From Massilia litorea (GTDB taxonomy: Bacteria > Pseudomonadota > Gammaproteobacteria > Burkholderiales > Burkholderiaceae_D): a DNA stretch of 64,000 nt. The notes beneath the pieces are model-generated. The model was given only the letters and a program-made list of their open reading frames with translations, made no database searches and was not told the DNA's origin. Made by a program: the position numbers and the translations under genes. Positions 7,509 to 18,093 of this stretch are shown in pieces. The stretch is taken from assembly GCF_015101885.1 (NCBI RefSeq), contig NZ_CP062941.1:2418001-2482000 (forward strand). Direction: 5' to 3'. The first letter of the stretch is position 1. Each line of letters starts with the position of its first letter.

Positions 7509-9431
7509 TTACGACGACTTCCTCACACGCAGATACCATTCGCACAGCAGCCGCACCTGCTTGGCCGTATAGCCTTTCTCGACCATGCGGTTGACGAAGT
7601 CGGCATGCTTCGTCGCGTCCTCGGCACTTGCCTTGGCGTTGAACGAAATCACCGGCAGCAGTTCCTCCGTATTCGAGAACATTTTCTTCTCGATCACGGT
7701 GCGGAACTTTTCGTAGCTGGTCCAGGCCGGATTCTTGCCGCCGTTGGTCGCCCGGGCCCGCAAGCCGAAGTTGACGATCTCGTTGCGGAAATCCTTCGGA
7801 TTCGAGATGCCTGCCGGCTTCTCGATCTTTTCCAGCTCGGCGTTGAGCGATTCGCGATCGAAACTCTCGCCGGTGTCCGGATCGCGGAATTCCTGGTCCT
7901 GGATCCAGAAGTCGGCAAAGGTCACATAACGGTCGAAAATGTTCTGGCCGTATTCCGAATAGCTTTCCAGATAGGCGGTCTGGATTTCCTTGCCGATGAA
8001 GTCGACATAGCGCTGCGCCAGGTGTTCCTTGATATACGAGTGGTAGCGCTGTTCGAGTTCGGGCGGGAACTGCTCGCGCTCGATCTGCTGCTCCAGTACA
8101 TACAGCAGGTGCACCGGATTGGCCGCCACTTCGGTATTGTCGAAGTTGAAGACTTTCGACAGGATCTTGAAGGCAAAGCGCGTCGACAAGCCGTTCATGC
8201 CTTCGTCCACGCCGGCATAGTCGACATATTCGTGCAGCGACTTGGCTTTCGGATCGGTGTCCTTCAGGTTCTCGCCGTCGTAGACCAGCATCTTCGAATA
8301 GATGCTCGAATTTTCCGGATCCTTCAGGCGCGACAGGATCGCGAACTGCGCCATCATGCGCAGCGTGCCCGGCGCGCAGGGCGCCTTCTCGAGGGAAGAG
8401 TTGCGCACCAACTTATCGTAAATCTTGATCTCGTCGGAAATGCGCAGGCAATACGGCACCTTCACGATATAGATCCGGTCGAGGAATGCCTCGTTGTTGC
8501 GGTTGTTGCGGAAGGTCTTCCACTCCGACTCGTTCGAGTGCGCCAGGATGATGCCCTCGAAAGGAATCGCGCCGAAGCCCTCGGTGCCCTTGTAATTGCC
8601 TTCCTGGGTGGCCGTCAGCAAGGGGTGCAGCACTTTGATCGGGGCCTTGAACATCTCGACGAATTCCATCAGGCCCTGGTTCGCCAGGCACAGGCCGCCG
8701 GAATAGCTGTAGGCGTCCGGATCGTCCTGCGAATAATCCTCGAGCTTGCGGATGTCGACCTTGCCGACCAGCGAGGAGATGTCCTGGTTGTTCTCGTCGC
8801 CCGGCTCGGTCTTCGAGATGGCGACTTGTTTCAGGATCGAAGGGTAGCGCTTGACGACCCGGAACTTGTTGATGTCGCCGCCGAACTCGTGCAGGCGTTT
8901 GACCGCCCACGGGCTCGGGATCGAGCGCAGGTAGCGGCGCGGGATGCCGTAGTCTTCTTCCAGGATGACGCCGTCCTCGTCCTCGTTGAAGAGGCCGAGC
9001 GGCGATTCGTTCACGGGCGAACCCTTAATCGCGTAGAAGGGCACTTGCTCCATCAAGTGTTTCAGCTTTTCCGCAATCGACGACTTGCCGCCGCCGACCG
9101 GGCCCAGCAGATACAGGATCTGCTTGCGTTCTTCCAGCCCCTGCGCGGCGTGGCGGAAGTAGGAAACGACCTGTTCGATCACTTCCTCCATGCCGTAGAA
9201 CTCGCGGAAGGCGGGATAGACCTTGATGACCTTGTTGGCAAAGATGCGCGACATGCGCGGATCGAGCCGGGTATCGACGAGCTGCGGCTCACCGATCGCA
9301 GCGAGCATGCGCTCCGGCGCGCTGGCATAGGTCAGCGGGTCTTTCTTACAGAGAGCAAGATATTCGGACAGGGAATATTCTTCTTCACGGGTACGCTCGT
9401 AACGGGCTGCGTAGTTGTCAAAAATGGTCAT
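7509..9431 (-). CDS. prkA: PrkA family serine protein kinase / AAA+ protein
   Basis: A 640-residue PrkA (YeaG) homologue. The N-terminal AAA+ domain has a Walker A motif (LGPVGGGKSSIAEKL, about residues 106-120). The C-terminal kinase-like domain ends in the conserved LCEWYLRVRK. I chose the ATG at 9431: it has AAGGA seven bases upstream and begins with the family-typical MTIFDNYAARYERTREEEYS. The frame stays open for 61 more codons upstream, but that part looks non-coding. PrkA proteins are reported as Ser kinases and, for some, AAA+ proteases; they act in starvation and stress adaptation. First gene of the prkA-DUF444-spoVR set. Confidence 0.94.
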   Translation of the reverse strand: MTIFDNYAARYERTREEEYSLSEYLALCKKDPLTYASAPERMLAAIGEPQLVDTRLDPRMSRIFANKVIKVYPAFREFYGMEEVIEQVVSYFRHAAQGLEERKQILYLLGPVGGGKSSIAEKLKHLMEQVPFYAIKGSPVNESPLGLFNEDEDGVILEEDYGIPRRYLRSIPSPWAVKRLHEFGGDINKFRVVKRYPSILKQVAISKTEPGDENNQDISSLVGKVDIRKLEDYSQDDPDAYSYSGGLCLANQGLMEFVEMFKAPIKVLHPLLTATQEGNYKGTEGFGAIPFEGIILAHSNESEWKTFRNNRNNEAFLDRIYIVKVPYCLRISDEIKIYDKLVRNSSLEKAPCAPGTLRMMAQFAILSRLKDPENSSIYSKMLVYDGENLKDTDPKAKSLHEYVDYAGVDEGMNGLSTRFAFKILSKVFNFDNTEVAANPVHLLYVLEQQIEREQFPPELEQRYHSYIKEHLAQRYVDFIGKEIQTAYLESYSEYGQNIFDRYVTFADFWIQDQEFRDPDTGESFDRESLNAELEKIEKPAGISNPKDFRNEIVNFGLRARATNGGKNPAWTSYEKFRTVIEKKMFSNTEELLPVISFNAKASAEDATKHADFVNRMVEKGYTAKQVRLLCEWYLRVRKSS

Positions 9432-11097
<1,666 letters not shown>

Positions 11098-11109
11098 AGG
11101 AAGCTGCCC

Positions 11110-13644
11110 GTGCTGATCCAGTCCCTCCGCATGACCGCGCGCGACTGGCGCGCGGGCGAATTGCGCTTTCTATTGGTGGCGCTGATCGTCGCCGTCTCGG
11201 CCCTGTCATCAAGCGGCTTCTTCATCGACCGCATGCGCGCGGGACTGGCGCGCGATGCGAATCAGCTGCTCGGCGCCGACCTGCTGGTCAACGCCGACAA
11301 TCCGATCCTGCCCGCCTGGCGCCAGGAAGCGCAGCGGCGCGGCCTGCTGCTGGCCGACACCGTCACCTTTCCCAGCATGGCCCAGGGCGGGGAGGGCGAG
11401 GCTTCCCAGGCCCAGCTGGCCTCGATCAAGGCCGTGTCGAACGGTTATCCGCTGCGCGGGGTACTGCGCGTCACCACCAGTCCCGATGAAGCCAGCGCCG
11501 CGCGCGGGGTTCCCGCGCGGACGATTCCGGCTCCCGGCACCGTCTGGGTCGACGCGAATTTGCTGCCGGCGCTGAACGTGAAAGTCGGCGACGCGCTGCA
11601 GGTGGGCGAACGCAGGTTCACGATTGCCCAACTGGTCGCGGCCGAGCCGGACCGCGGCGCCTCCTTCGCCAATTTCGCGCCGCGCGTGATGCTGTCATTA
11701 AGCGATCTGAAATCGACCGGCCTGGTCGACGATTTTGCGCGCGTGACCTACAAGCTGCTGGTGGCGGCGCCCTCGAACAACGACCTGGCCCGGGTACGCG
11801 AATTCGAAACCTGGCTGCGCGCGCGCATCGAGCTTGATAACGTGAAGGGCGTGCGCATCGAGTCGATCGAAAACGGCCGCCCCGAAATGCAGGCGACGCT
11901 GGAGCGGGCCGACCGCTTCCTGTCGCTGGTCGGCCTGCTGTCGGCGATGCTGGCAGCGGTGGCCGTGGCGATGGCGGCGCGCCGTTTCATGCAGCGCCAC
12001 CTGGACGCCTGCGCCATGCTGCGCTGCCTCGGCATGACCCAGAACGGCGTCGGCATGATGTACCTGATCGAATTCGCCATCGTCGGCCTGGCGGGCAGCG
12101 TCATCGGCGTGCTGGTCGGCTTCGGCGCCCATTTCATCCTGCTGCAATTGATCGGCAACTTGCTGCCGGCCGACCTGCCGCCGGTGTCCATGCTGCCAGC
12201 CCTGCAGGGCATCGCCACCGGCATGCTGCTGCTGGTCGGCTTCGCGCTGCCGCCCGTCCTTCAACTGCGCAACGTGCCGCACAACCGCGTGATCCGGCGC
12301 GAGCAGGCCGCGCCGCAGCCGATGGCGCTCGCCACCTATGGCCTTGGCATCGGCGTGTTCGTCGCGCTGCTGCTGTGGCAGGCGGGCGAGCCGAAGCTGG
12401 CGCTGCTGACGGCGGGCGGCTTCCTCGGCGGCTTCGCGGTCTTCGCGCTGGTCGCCTGGCTGGCCCTGAAACTGCTGCGCCGGGTGCGCAACGTCTCGGG
12501 CCACCAGGGCTGGCGCTTCGCCGTCACCTCGCTGCAGCGCCGCCCCGGCGCGACCATCGTGCAGGTGGTGTCGCTGGCGCTGGGCCTGATGGCGCTGCTG
12601 CTCTTGACCGTGGTGCGCGGCGACCTGGTCGCGGCCTGGCAGCGCGCCACGCCGGAGAACGCCCCGAACCGCTTCATCATCAACGTGCTGCCCGAGCAGA
12701 AGGAGGATGTCGCGCGCCGCATCGCGGGTGCCGGGGTCGACAAGCCGGTGCTGTACCCGATGATCCGCGGCCGCCTGACGGCAGTGAACGGCAAGGCCAT
12801 CACCGCGGCGACTTACACGACCGAGGATGCGCGCCGCCTGGCCAACCGCGAATTCAACCTCTCTACCATGGCGCAGGCCCCGGAAGGCAACGACATCGTC
12901 GCCGGCAAGTGGTATGCGGATGCGCCGGGCGTAGCGGAAGCCTCGGTCGAGCAGGGCATCGCCAAGACCCTGGGCCTGAAACTGGGCGACGTCATGCGCT
13001 TCGACATGGCCGGTATCGTGGTCGATGCGAAAGTGACCAGCCTGCGCAAGCTGGAATGGGGCTCGATGCGCGCCAACTTCTTCGTCATCATCAATCCGCA
13101 GGCGATGGCGAATGCGCCTGCGACCTACATGACGGCCTTCCACCTGCCGCAGCAGGGCGCGGGGCTGGCCAACACGCTGGCGCGCGCCTATCCGAATCTC
13201 ACCGTGATCGACGTCAGCGGCATCATCCGCCAGGTGCAGGAAGTGGTCGACCAGGTGGTGGTCGCGGTCGAGTTCCTGTTCCTGTTCACGCTGGCATCGG
13301 GCGTGCTGGTGCTGTATGCGGCGCTGATGGGATCGACGTCCGAGCGCACGCGCGAAGCGGGCCTGCTGCGGGCGCTGGGCGCGACGCGCAAGCAGCTGGC
13401 GCAGGCGCAGCGCATCGAGTTCGTGCTGGTCGGCGGCCTGGCCGGCCTGCTGGCCGCATCCGGTGCTGCGCTGCTGGGCTGGGCGCTGGCCAATTACCAG
13501 TTCAAGTTCCCGTGGAGCTTCGAGCCGGGCGTGTGGCTGGCCGGGCTCGTGGCCGGGATCGTGTGCGCACTCGTGGGCGGCTGGCTCGGCCTGCGCAGCG
13601 TGCTGCGCCAGCCGCCCTTGCAGACGCTGCGTGAAGCCGGCTAA
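11110..13644 (+). CDS. ABC transporter permease, FtsX-type (YbbP-like)
   Basis: An 844-residue inner-membrane protein with two FtsX domains. There is an N-terminal helix (about residues 17-39), a large periplasmic domain, and a helix group around 270-460. A second periplasmic domain follows, then a C-terminal group with the FtsX signature near residues 720-835 (TSERTREAGLLRALGATRKQL). The start is GTG with AGGA upstream, 12 bases after the deaminase gene. Such large permeases pair with LolD/YbbA-like ATPases in lipid or lipoprotein handling. No ATPase gene lies next to it here, so the partner must be encoded elsewhere. The substrate is unknown. Confidence 0.9.
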   Translation: MLIQSLRMTARDWRAGELRFLLVALIVAVSALSSSGFFIDRMRAGLARDANQLLGADLLVNADNPILPAWRQEAQRRGLLLADTVTFPSMAQGGEGEASQAQLASIKAVSNGYPLRGVLRVTTSPDEASAARGVPARTIPAPGTVWVDANLLPALNVKVGDALQVGERRFTIAQLVAAEPDRGASFANFAPRVMLSLSDLKSTGLVDDFARVTYKLLVAAPSNNDLARVREFETWLRARIELDNVKGVRIESIENGRPEMQATLERADRFLSLVGLLSAMLAAVAVAMAARRFMQRHLDACAMLRCLGMTQNGVGMMYLIEFAIVGLAGSVIGVLVGFGAHFILLQLIGNLLPADLPPVSMLPALQGIATGMLLLVGFALPPVLQLRNVPHNRVIRREQAAPQPMALATYGLGIGVFVALLLWQAGEPKLALLTAGGFLGGFAVFALVAWLALKLLRRVRNVSGHQGWRFAVTSLQRRPGATIVQVVSLALGLMALLLLTVVRGDLVAAWQRATPENAPNRFIINVLPEQKEDVARRIAGAGVDKPVLYPMIRGRLTAVNGKAITAATYTTEDARRLANREFNLSTMAQAPEGNDIVAGKWYADAPGVAEASVEQGIAKTLGLKLGDVMRFDMAGIVVDAKVTSLRKLEWGSMRANFFVIINPQAMANAPATYMTAFHLPQQGAGLANTLARAYPNLTVIDVSGIIRQVQEVVDQVVVAVEFLFLFTLASGVLVLYAALMGSTSERTREAGLLRALGATRKQLAQAQRIEFVLVGGLAGLLAASGAALLGWALANYQFKFPWSFEPGVWLAGLVAGIVCALVGGWLGLRSVLRQPPLQTLREAG

Positions 13645-13660
13645 CACTATTCTGCGTTCC

Positions 13661-13686
13661 CGCGTGGGCACAAGTGCCCACCCTAC
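13661..13686 (-). repeat. REP-like palindrome with GTAG flank
   Basis: On the minus strand it reads GTAGGGTGGGCAC then GTGCCCACGCG: a perfect 8-base-pair stem (GTGGGCAC/GTGCCCAC) preceded by GTAG. It lies 16 bases after the permease stop and matches the hairpins flanking the transposase at 15.5-16.2 kb. Confidence 0.75.
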
Positions 13687-13721
13687 TAGTCGCCGACTGG
13701 GCGTCAGGCTATCATGATGGT

Positions 13722-14111
13722 ATGTCCGAGAACCAAACCCTGTACGAAATCATCGGCGGCGAAACCCGCCTGCGTGAACTGGTCGACCGCTTCTACGACC
13801 TGATGGAGCTGGAGCCGGAATTTGCCGGCATCCACGCCCTGCACCCCAAGCCGAACGACAGTTCGCGCGAAAAACTCTTCATGTTCCTGTCCGGCTGGAT
13901 GGGCGGCCCGGACCTCTTCGTCGAGCGCCACGGCCATCCGCGCCTGCGCGCCCGGCACCTGCCGTTCGGGATCGGCACCAGCGAGCGCGACCAGTGGCTG
14001 CGCGCCATGGCCTGGGCGATGGAAGACATCGGCATCGAGGAAGACTTGCGCATGCGCCTGATGCAGTCCTTCTACCAGACCGCCGACTGGATGCGCAACA
14101 AGGCCGACTGA
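13722..14111 (+). CDS. Group II truncated haemoglobin
   Basis: A 129-residue globin of the trHbO (group II) family, recognised by the YEIIGGETRLRELVDRFYDLM start, the HPRLRARHLPFGI segment with the proximal His, and the AMEDIG and FYQTADWMRN tail. It binds haem and O2 or NO in the cytoplasm; the precise role in this group is usually unproven. The chosen ATG at 13722 gives the normal family start. The frame stays open 16 codons upstream, through the end of the REP element, so the longer start is unlikely. The stop overlaps the rmuC start (TGATG), indicating coupled translation. Confidence 0.9.
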   Translation: MSENQTLYEIIGGETRLRELVDRFYDLMELEPEFAGIHALHPKPNDSSREKLFMFLSGWMGGPDLFVERHGHPRLRARHLPFGIGTSERDQWLRAMAWAMEDIGIEEDLRMRLMQSFYQTADWMRNKAD

Positions 14112-15430
14112 TGTCCACATTCGAATTTGCCTTGCTTGCTGCCGGCGTGCTTGCAGTGATCGCCTTGCAGGTGCTGCTGCTCCTGCGCGGACGCAGCGAC
14201 GGCAGCGCCCTGGCCTTCGAACGCCTCGAGCGCGAACTGCGCCAGGAACTCCAGCACAGCGCCCAGGCCACGCGCCAGGAACTGGCCGGCCACATGGCCC
14301 AGCACCAGGCAGCCGGCGCCCAGCAACTCGACAGCATGCGCCAGCAGATGCAGCTGCACGCCGCCGGCGGACGCGAAGAGCAGGCCCGCTCGCTCAAGCG
14401 CTTTGCCGACACCCTTCAGCAGACGCTGAGCAACCTCACCGAATCGAACGCCCAGCGCATGCTCGAAGTGCGCGCCACGCTGGAACACAAGATCCGCGAC
14501 CTGCAGGTCGATAACGCCAAGCGGCTGGAGGAGATGCGCCAGACGGTCGACGAAAAGCTGCACACGACGCTGGAAACGAGATTGACCGAATCCTTCCGCC
14601 AGGTGTCGGAGCGGCTCGAAAAGGTGCACCAGGGCCTGGGCGAGATGCAGCAGCTGGCGATCGGCGTGGGCGACTTGAAGCGCGTGCTGACCAACGTGAA
14701 GACGCGCGGCACCTGGGGCGAAGTGCAGCTCGAGATGCTGCTCGAGCAGGTGCTGACGGTCGACCAGTACGCGAAGAACGTCGAGACTGTAGCCGGTACC
14801 AATGCACGGGTCGAATTCGCGATCAAGCTGCCGGGCGTGGTCGACGGCGGCGCGCCGCTATGGTTGCCGATCGACGCCAAGTTCCCGAAAGAGCAGTACG
14901 AGCGCCTGGTCGAAGCCCAGGACCGCGCCGACGCCGAAGGTGTCGCGAAGTACGGCGGCGAGCTCGAACGCGCGGTGCGCAACGAGGCGAAGACGATTTG
15001 CGAAAAATATGTCTGCCCGCCGCAGACGACCGATTTTGCGATCCTGTTCCTGCCGACGGAAGGCCTGTATGCCGAGGTCATGCGCCGTCCCGGCCTGGCC
15101 GACGACCTGCAGCGCACGCTGCGCGTGACGATCGCCGGCCCGTCGACCCTGTCGGCCCTGCTCAACAGCCTGCAGATGGGCTTCCGCACGCTGGCGCTGG
15201 AAAAACGCTCGTCCGAAGTGTGGCAGGTGCTGGGCGCGGTGAAGACCGAGTTCGGCAAGTTCGGCGACGTGCTGGCGGCGACCAAGCTGACGCTGGAGAA
15301 GGCGGCCAAGAATATCGAAAATGCGGAAGTGCGCAGCCGACAGATGGCCAGGAAGCTCAAATCCGTGGAGGCCTTGCCGAGCGAGGCCGCGCAACTGATG
15401 CTGGGCCCCGAAGCCGAGCGCGAGGAATGA
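14111..15430 (+). CDS. rmuC: DNA recombination protein RmuC
   Basis: A 439-residue RmuC homologue: an N-terminal membrane helix (about residues 3-24), a long coiled coil (about 35-180, rich in Glu, Gln and Leu), then the RmuC core with VEFAIKLPG, LPIDAKFPKEQYERL and CPPQTTDFAILFLPTEGLYAEV. RmuC limits inversions at short repeats and is predicted to be nuclease-like. The ATG overlaps the stop of the globin gene by one base. That it is followed by a REP hairpin and a transposase may be coincidental, but both concern repeat-mediated rearrangement. Confidence 0.93.
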   Translation: MSTFEFALLAAGVLAVIALQVLLLLRGRSDGSALAFERLERELRQELQHSAQATRQELAGHMAQHQAAGAQQLDSMRQQMQLHAAGGREEQARSLKRFADTLQQTLSNLTESNAQRMLEVRATLEHKIRDLQVDNAKRLEEMRQTVDEKLHTTLETRLTESFRQVSERLEKVHQGLGEMQQLAIGVGDLKRVLTNVKTRGTWGEVQLEMLLEQVLTVDQYAKNVETVAGTNARVEFAIKLPGVVDGGAPLWLPIDAKFPKEQYERLVEAQDRADAEGVAKYGGELERAVRNEAKTICEKYVCPPQTTDFAILFLPTEGLYAEVMRRPGLADDLQRTLRVTIAGPSTLSALLNSLQMGFRTLALEKRSSEVWQVLGAVKTEFGKFGDVLAATKLTLEKAAKNIENAEVRSRQMARKLKSVEALPSEAAQLMLGPEAEREE

Positions 15431-15478
15431 CGGTGGCGCCGACGCGTTGCTGAACTTACCGGTTCATTTGCGCCGCCC

Positions 15479-15508
15479 GTAGGGTGGGCGGGTCTCCCGC
15501 CCACGCGT
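15479..15508 (+). repeat. REP palindrome, left flank of the transposase
   Basis: GTAGGGTGGGCGGG-TCT-CCCGCCCACGCGT: a 9-base-pair stem preceded by GTAG on the plus strand. It faces the copy at 16161-16185 in inverted orientation, so the two enclose the transposase gene. Confidence 0.85.
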
Positions 15509-15549
15509 TCACCCCCCGCGTGATTGGCCGCGCGGCGTTTTTGTCGTAA

Positions 15550-16086
15550 TCACTCCCAACATAATCCCGTTTCATCAACCGGCCCACACCAATCCGCGGG
15601 ATAAATCCCGTTACGCACATATCGTGCAAAACTCGAATACGGCCATAACGACGCATGCTGCGCGTGGCCGTGCCGAACTGGATTGATGTGGATGTAATCG
15701 ACATGCTGGCTGAGATCCCGTTCGTCTCGAATCCGGTGCTCCCAAAAGCGCGGCTGCCAGATCGTTGCGAGGCGGCTGCGCTTCATCCGTTGCGATAATG
15801 CCGGCCCGTCGTACATGCCGTGACAAGCGTACGAAACGTGATGTTTGATCTCTGACCAGCGTCGGGAGAAATTGGTGTCGTCTTGCGGCAGCGTCCAGAT
15901 GCAGTGCAGATGATCGGGAAGTTGCACCCAGGCGTCAATCGTGAACGGACGACGTGAACGCACCGCGAGGATGGCGCCCCGTAATGCGCGCAGGATCACG
16001 TCGTCGCACAGAATGGGGCGGCGCCGGTACGCGACCAGCGTGAAAAAGAAAGTGGAGCCGGTAAGGGCGCGGCGATATCGGGACAT
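15550..16086 (-). CDS. REP-associated tyrosine transposase (RAYT, IS200/Y1 type)
   Basis: A 178-residue Y1 transposase-like protein. It has the metal-binding HLH motif in QLPDHLHCIW (residues 59-61) and the candidate catalytic Tyr in DYIHINPVRHG (Tyr131), both typical of RAYTs. The ATG at 16086 gives the usual SRYRRAL...STFFFT start; the frame is open 22 codons further upstream without support. The gene is enclosed by two inverted REP hairpins with GTAG flanks, the known substrate type of this family, and related REPs occur elsewhere in the window. The frame is intact, so it may be active in spreading them. Confidence 0.9.
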   Translation of the reverse strand: MSRYRRALTGSTFFFTLVAYRRRPILCDDVILRALRGAILAVRSRRPFTIDAWVQLPDHLHCIWTLPQDDTNFSRRWSEIKHHVSYACHGMYDGPALSQRMKRSRLATIWQPRFWEHRIRDERDLSQHVDYIHINPVRHGHAQHASLWPYSSFARYVRNGIYPADWCGPVDETGLCWE

Positions 16087-16160
16087 CGCGCGATCGTAAA
16101 TGAGCGCCAGTGCGCGCACGATTCGCGCGTGCCGTGCGGTGATGTAGGTCAAGCGGAGAA

Positions 16161-16185
16161 TGGGCGGGAGACCCGCCCACCCTAC
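16161..16185 (-). repeat. REP palindrome, right flank of the transposase
   Basis: TGGGCGGG-AGA-CCCGCCCA followed by CCCTAC, i.e. GTAGGGTGGGC on the minus strand. It is the inverted partner of 15479-15508 and ends beside the stop of the MobA-MoeA gene. Confidence 0.85.
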
Positions 16186-18059
16186 ACGAGTCCCTCGAAC
16201 ATCAGGACGTCGACCATGTCGCCGGCCGCCACATTGCCTTGCCCATCATGCAGCACCACCATGCAATTCGCCTCCGACATCGAGCGCAGAATGCCCGAGC
16301 CCTGCGAACCGGTAATCCTTACCTGGGCCATGCCGTCCTCCCCATGCGTCAGGACCCCTCGCTGATATTCCGTGCGGCCGGGCTTCTTGCGGATCGCCCC
16401 CACCGAGCGCGCGCGCAGCAGCGGCAGCGGCGCGTCGGCGCCCATCATGCGCAGCAGGGCCTCGCGGGCGAAGAAGTAGAACGAGACCATCACCGCCACC
16501 GGATTGCCCGGCAGCCCGAACAGGAAGGCGCTGTGCCCGTTCGAGGCGATGCGGCCGAAGGCGAGCGGGCGGCCCGGACGCATGCCGATCTTCCAGAAGG
16601 TGACGTCGCCCAGGCGCGCCATGATCTGTTTCGTGTAGTCGGCCGCGCCCACCGACACGCCGCCCGAGGTGATGATGGCGTCGGCATTCTCGCAGGCGCT
16701 GCGCAGGGCTTCCTCGAGCGCGGCCGGGTCGTCGCGCACGATGCCCATGTCGATGATGTCGCAGCCCAGGCGCTGCAGCATGCCGTAGATCGTGTAGCGG
16801 TTACTGTCGTAGACGCTGCCTTCGTCGAGCTGTTGCCCGATCGAGCGCAGTTCGTCGCCGGTCGAGAAGAAGGCCACGCGCAGGCGGCGCCGCACCGGTA
16901 CTTCGGCGATGCCGAGCGAGGCGACCAGGCCCAGGTCGGCCGGGCGGATCACCTTGCCGGCCTTGAGCGCGGCGCTGCCGGCCTTTAGATCTTCGCCGGC
17001 GAAGCGGCGGTTGTCGCCGGCCTTTACTACCCCGGCCGCGATGACGATCGACCCTTCGCCTTCTTCCGCCACGAATTCCTGCGGGATTACGCTGTCGCAG
17101 CCCTCGGGCATGACGCCGCCCGTCATGATGCGCACGCATTCGCCGGGGCCCGGCACGCGCGTTCCCGGTTTGCCCGCGTAGACGGTGCCGACCACCGCCA
17201 GGCGTACTTTCCCGTCTGCCGGCAAGTCCGCGCCACGCAAGGCATAGCCATCCATCGCCGAGTTGTCGTGCGCCGGCACGTCGATCGGCGAGACGATGTC
17301 GCGCGCCAGCACGCGGCCCAGGGCGGCGCGCAGCGCCACCTGCTCGACGGCCTGCACGGGCTGCACGAACTCGCGGATGATGCGCTGCGCATCCTTGACC
17401 GGCAGCGCGTCCGGATCGTAGGCCGAGAGGCAGCTCGTCACGTCCGCCAGGCGCGGCGCCCGGACCGTATCGAGGCTGTGCAGCTCCTCGAGCGTGTTGA
17501 TGTTGCGGAAGGCGTCCGCGTCCTCGAACAGCACCTCGACCGCCTTCAAATCGGTGTACCAGCCGTCCATGCGGCGGCCGCCCTCGGCCAGATAGGCCGA
17601 CAGGACCGGCAGCAGGGACGCCTTCACCAGGCAGAACACCGGATGCGGCTGCGGCCTTTGCCCCGGCTCCTGCGTCATGGCGAAGGCCAGGTCCGCGTCC
17701 TGCTCGCGCAGTGCCGTCAGCAGCCGCTCGGCGAGATCCGGCGGCAGGAAGGGTGAATCGCAGGGCGCGGTGAGCAGATACTCCGTTGCGCAGCGCCGCA
17801 TGCCGGTTTCCATGCCGGCCAGCGGCCCCATGAAGCCGGGCAGGTCGTCCGGCCACACCGGCACGCCGAGCGCCGCATAGGTTTCCTGGTTCTGGTTGGC
17901 GTTGATCGCGACCTGTGCGACTTGCGGCGCGAGCCGCTCGAGCACGTGCGCCGCCATGGTCTTGCCGCGAAACGGCTGCAGGCCCTTGTCGACCTGGCCC
18001 ATGCGCGTGCCACGTCCGCCTGCGAGGATCAACCCGCTGATCGATGCTTGTTGTGTCAT
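16182..18059 (-). CDS. MobA-MoeA fusion: molybdenum cofactor guanylyltransferase / molybdopterin molybdenumtransferase
   Basis: One uninterrupted 625-codon frame encodes two enzymes. Residues 1 to about 200 are MobA: nucleotide-binding LILAGGRGTRMG (10-21), DKGLQPF, TAPCDSPFLP (97-106) and the closing NINTLEEL (187-194). Residues about 207-625 are MoeA: DVPAHDNSAMDGYA, TGGVMPEGCDSV, FFSTGDEL, SGGVSVGAADYTK and GLPGNPVAVMVSF. MoeA inserts molybdate into molybdopterin; MobA then adds GMP to give the bis-MGD precursor. The two are normally separate proteins. A GTG at codon 207 (17441) could give an internal MoeA start, but there is no stop between the domains. The gene follows moaA after 34 bases. 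Confidence 0.88.
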   Translation of the reverse strand: MTQQASISGLILAGGRGTRMGQVDKGLQPFRGKTMAAHVLERLAPQVAQVAINANQNQETYAALGVPVWPDDLPGFMGPLAGMETGMRRCATEYLLTAPCDSPFLPPDLAERLLTALREQDADLAFAMTQEPGQRPQPHPVFCLVKASLLPVLSAYLAEGGRRMDGWYTDLKAVEVLFEDADAFRNINTLEELHSLDTVRAPRLADVTSCLSAYDPDALPVKDAQRIIREFVQPVQAVEQVALRAALGRVLARDIVSPIDVPAHDNSAMDGYALRGADLPADGKVRLAVVGTVYAGKPGTRVPGPGECVRIMTGGVMPEGCDSVIPQEFVAEEGEGSIVIAAGVVKAGDNRRFAGEDLKAGSAALKAGKVIRPADLGLVASLGIAEVPVRRRLRVAFFSTGDELRSIGQQLDEGSVYDSNRYTIYGMLQRLGCDIIDMGIVRDDPAALEEALRSACENADAIITSGGVSVGAADYTKQIMARLGDVTFWKIGMRPGRPLAFGRIASNGHSAFLFGLPGNPVAVMVSFYFFAREALLRMMGADAPLPLLRARSVGAIRKKPGRTEYQRGVLTHGEDGMAQVRITGSQGSGILRSMSEANCMVVLHDGQGNVAAGDMVDVLMFEGLV

Positions 18060-18093
18060 GTATTGAACTGCCGCTTGTTTATCCACCGCTTGT

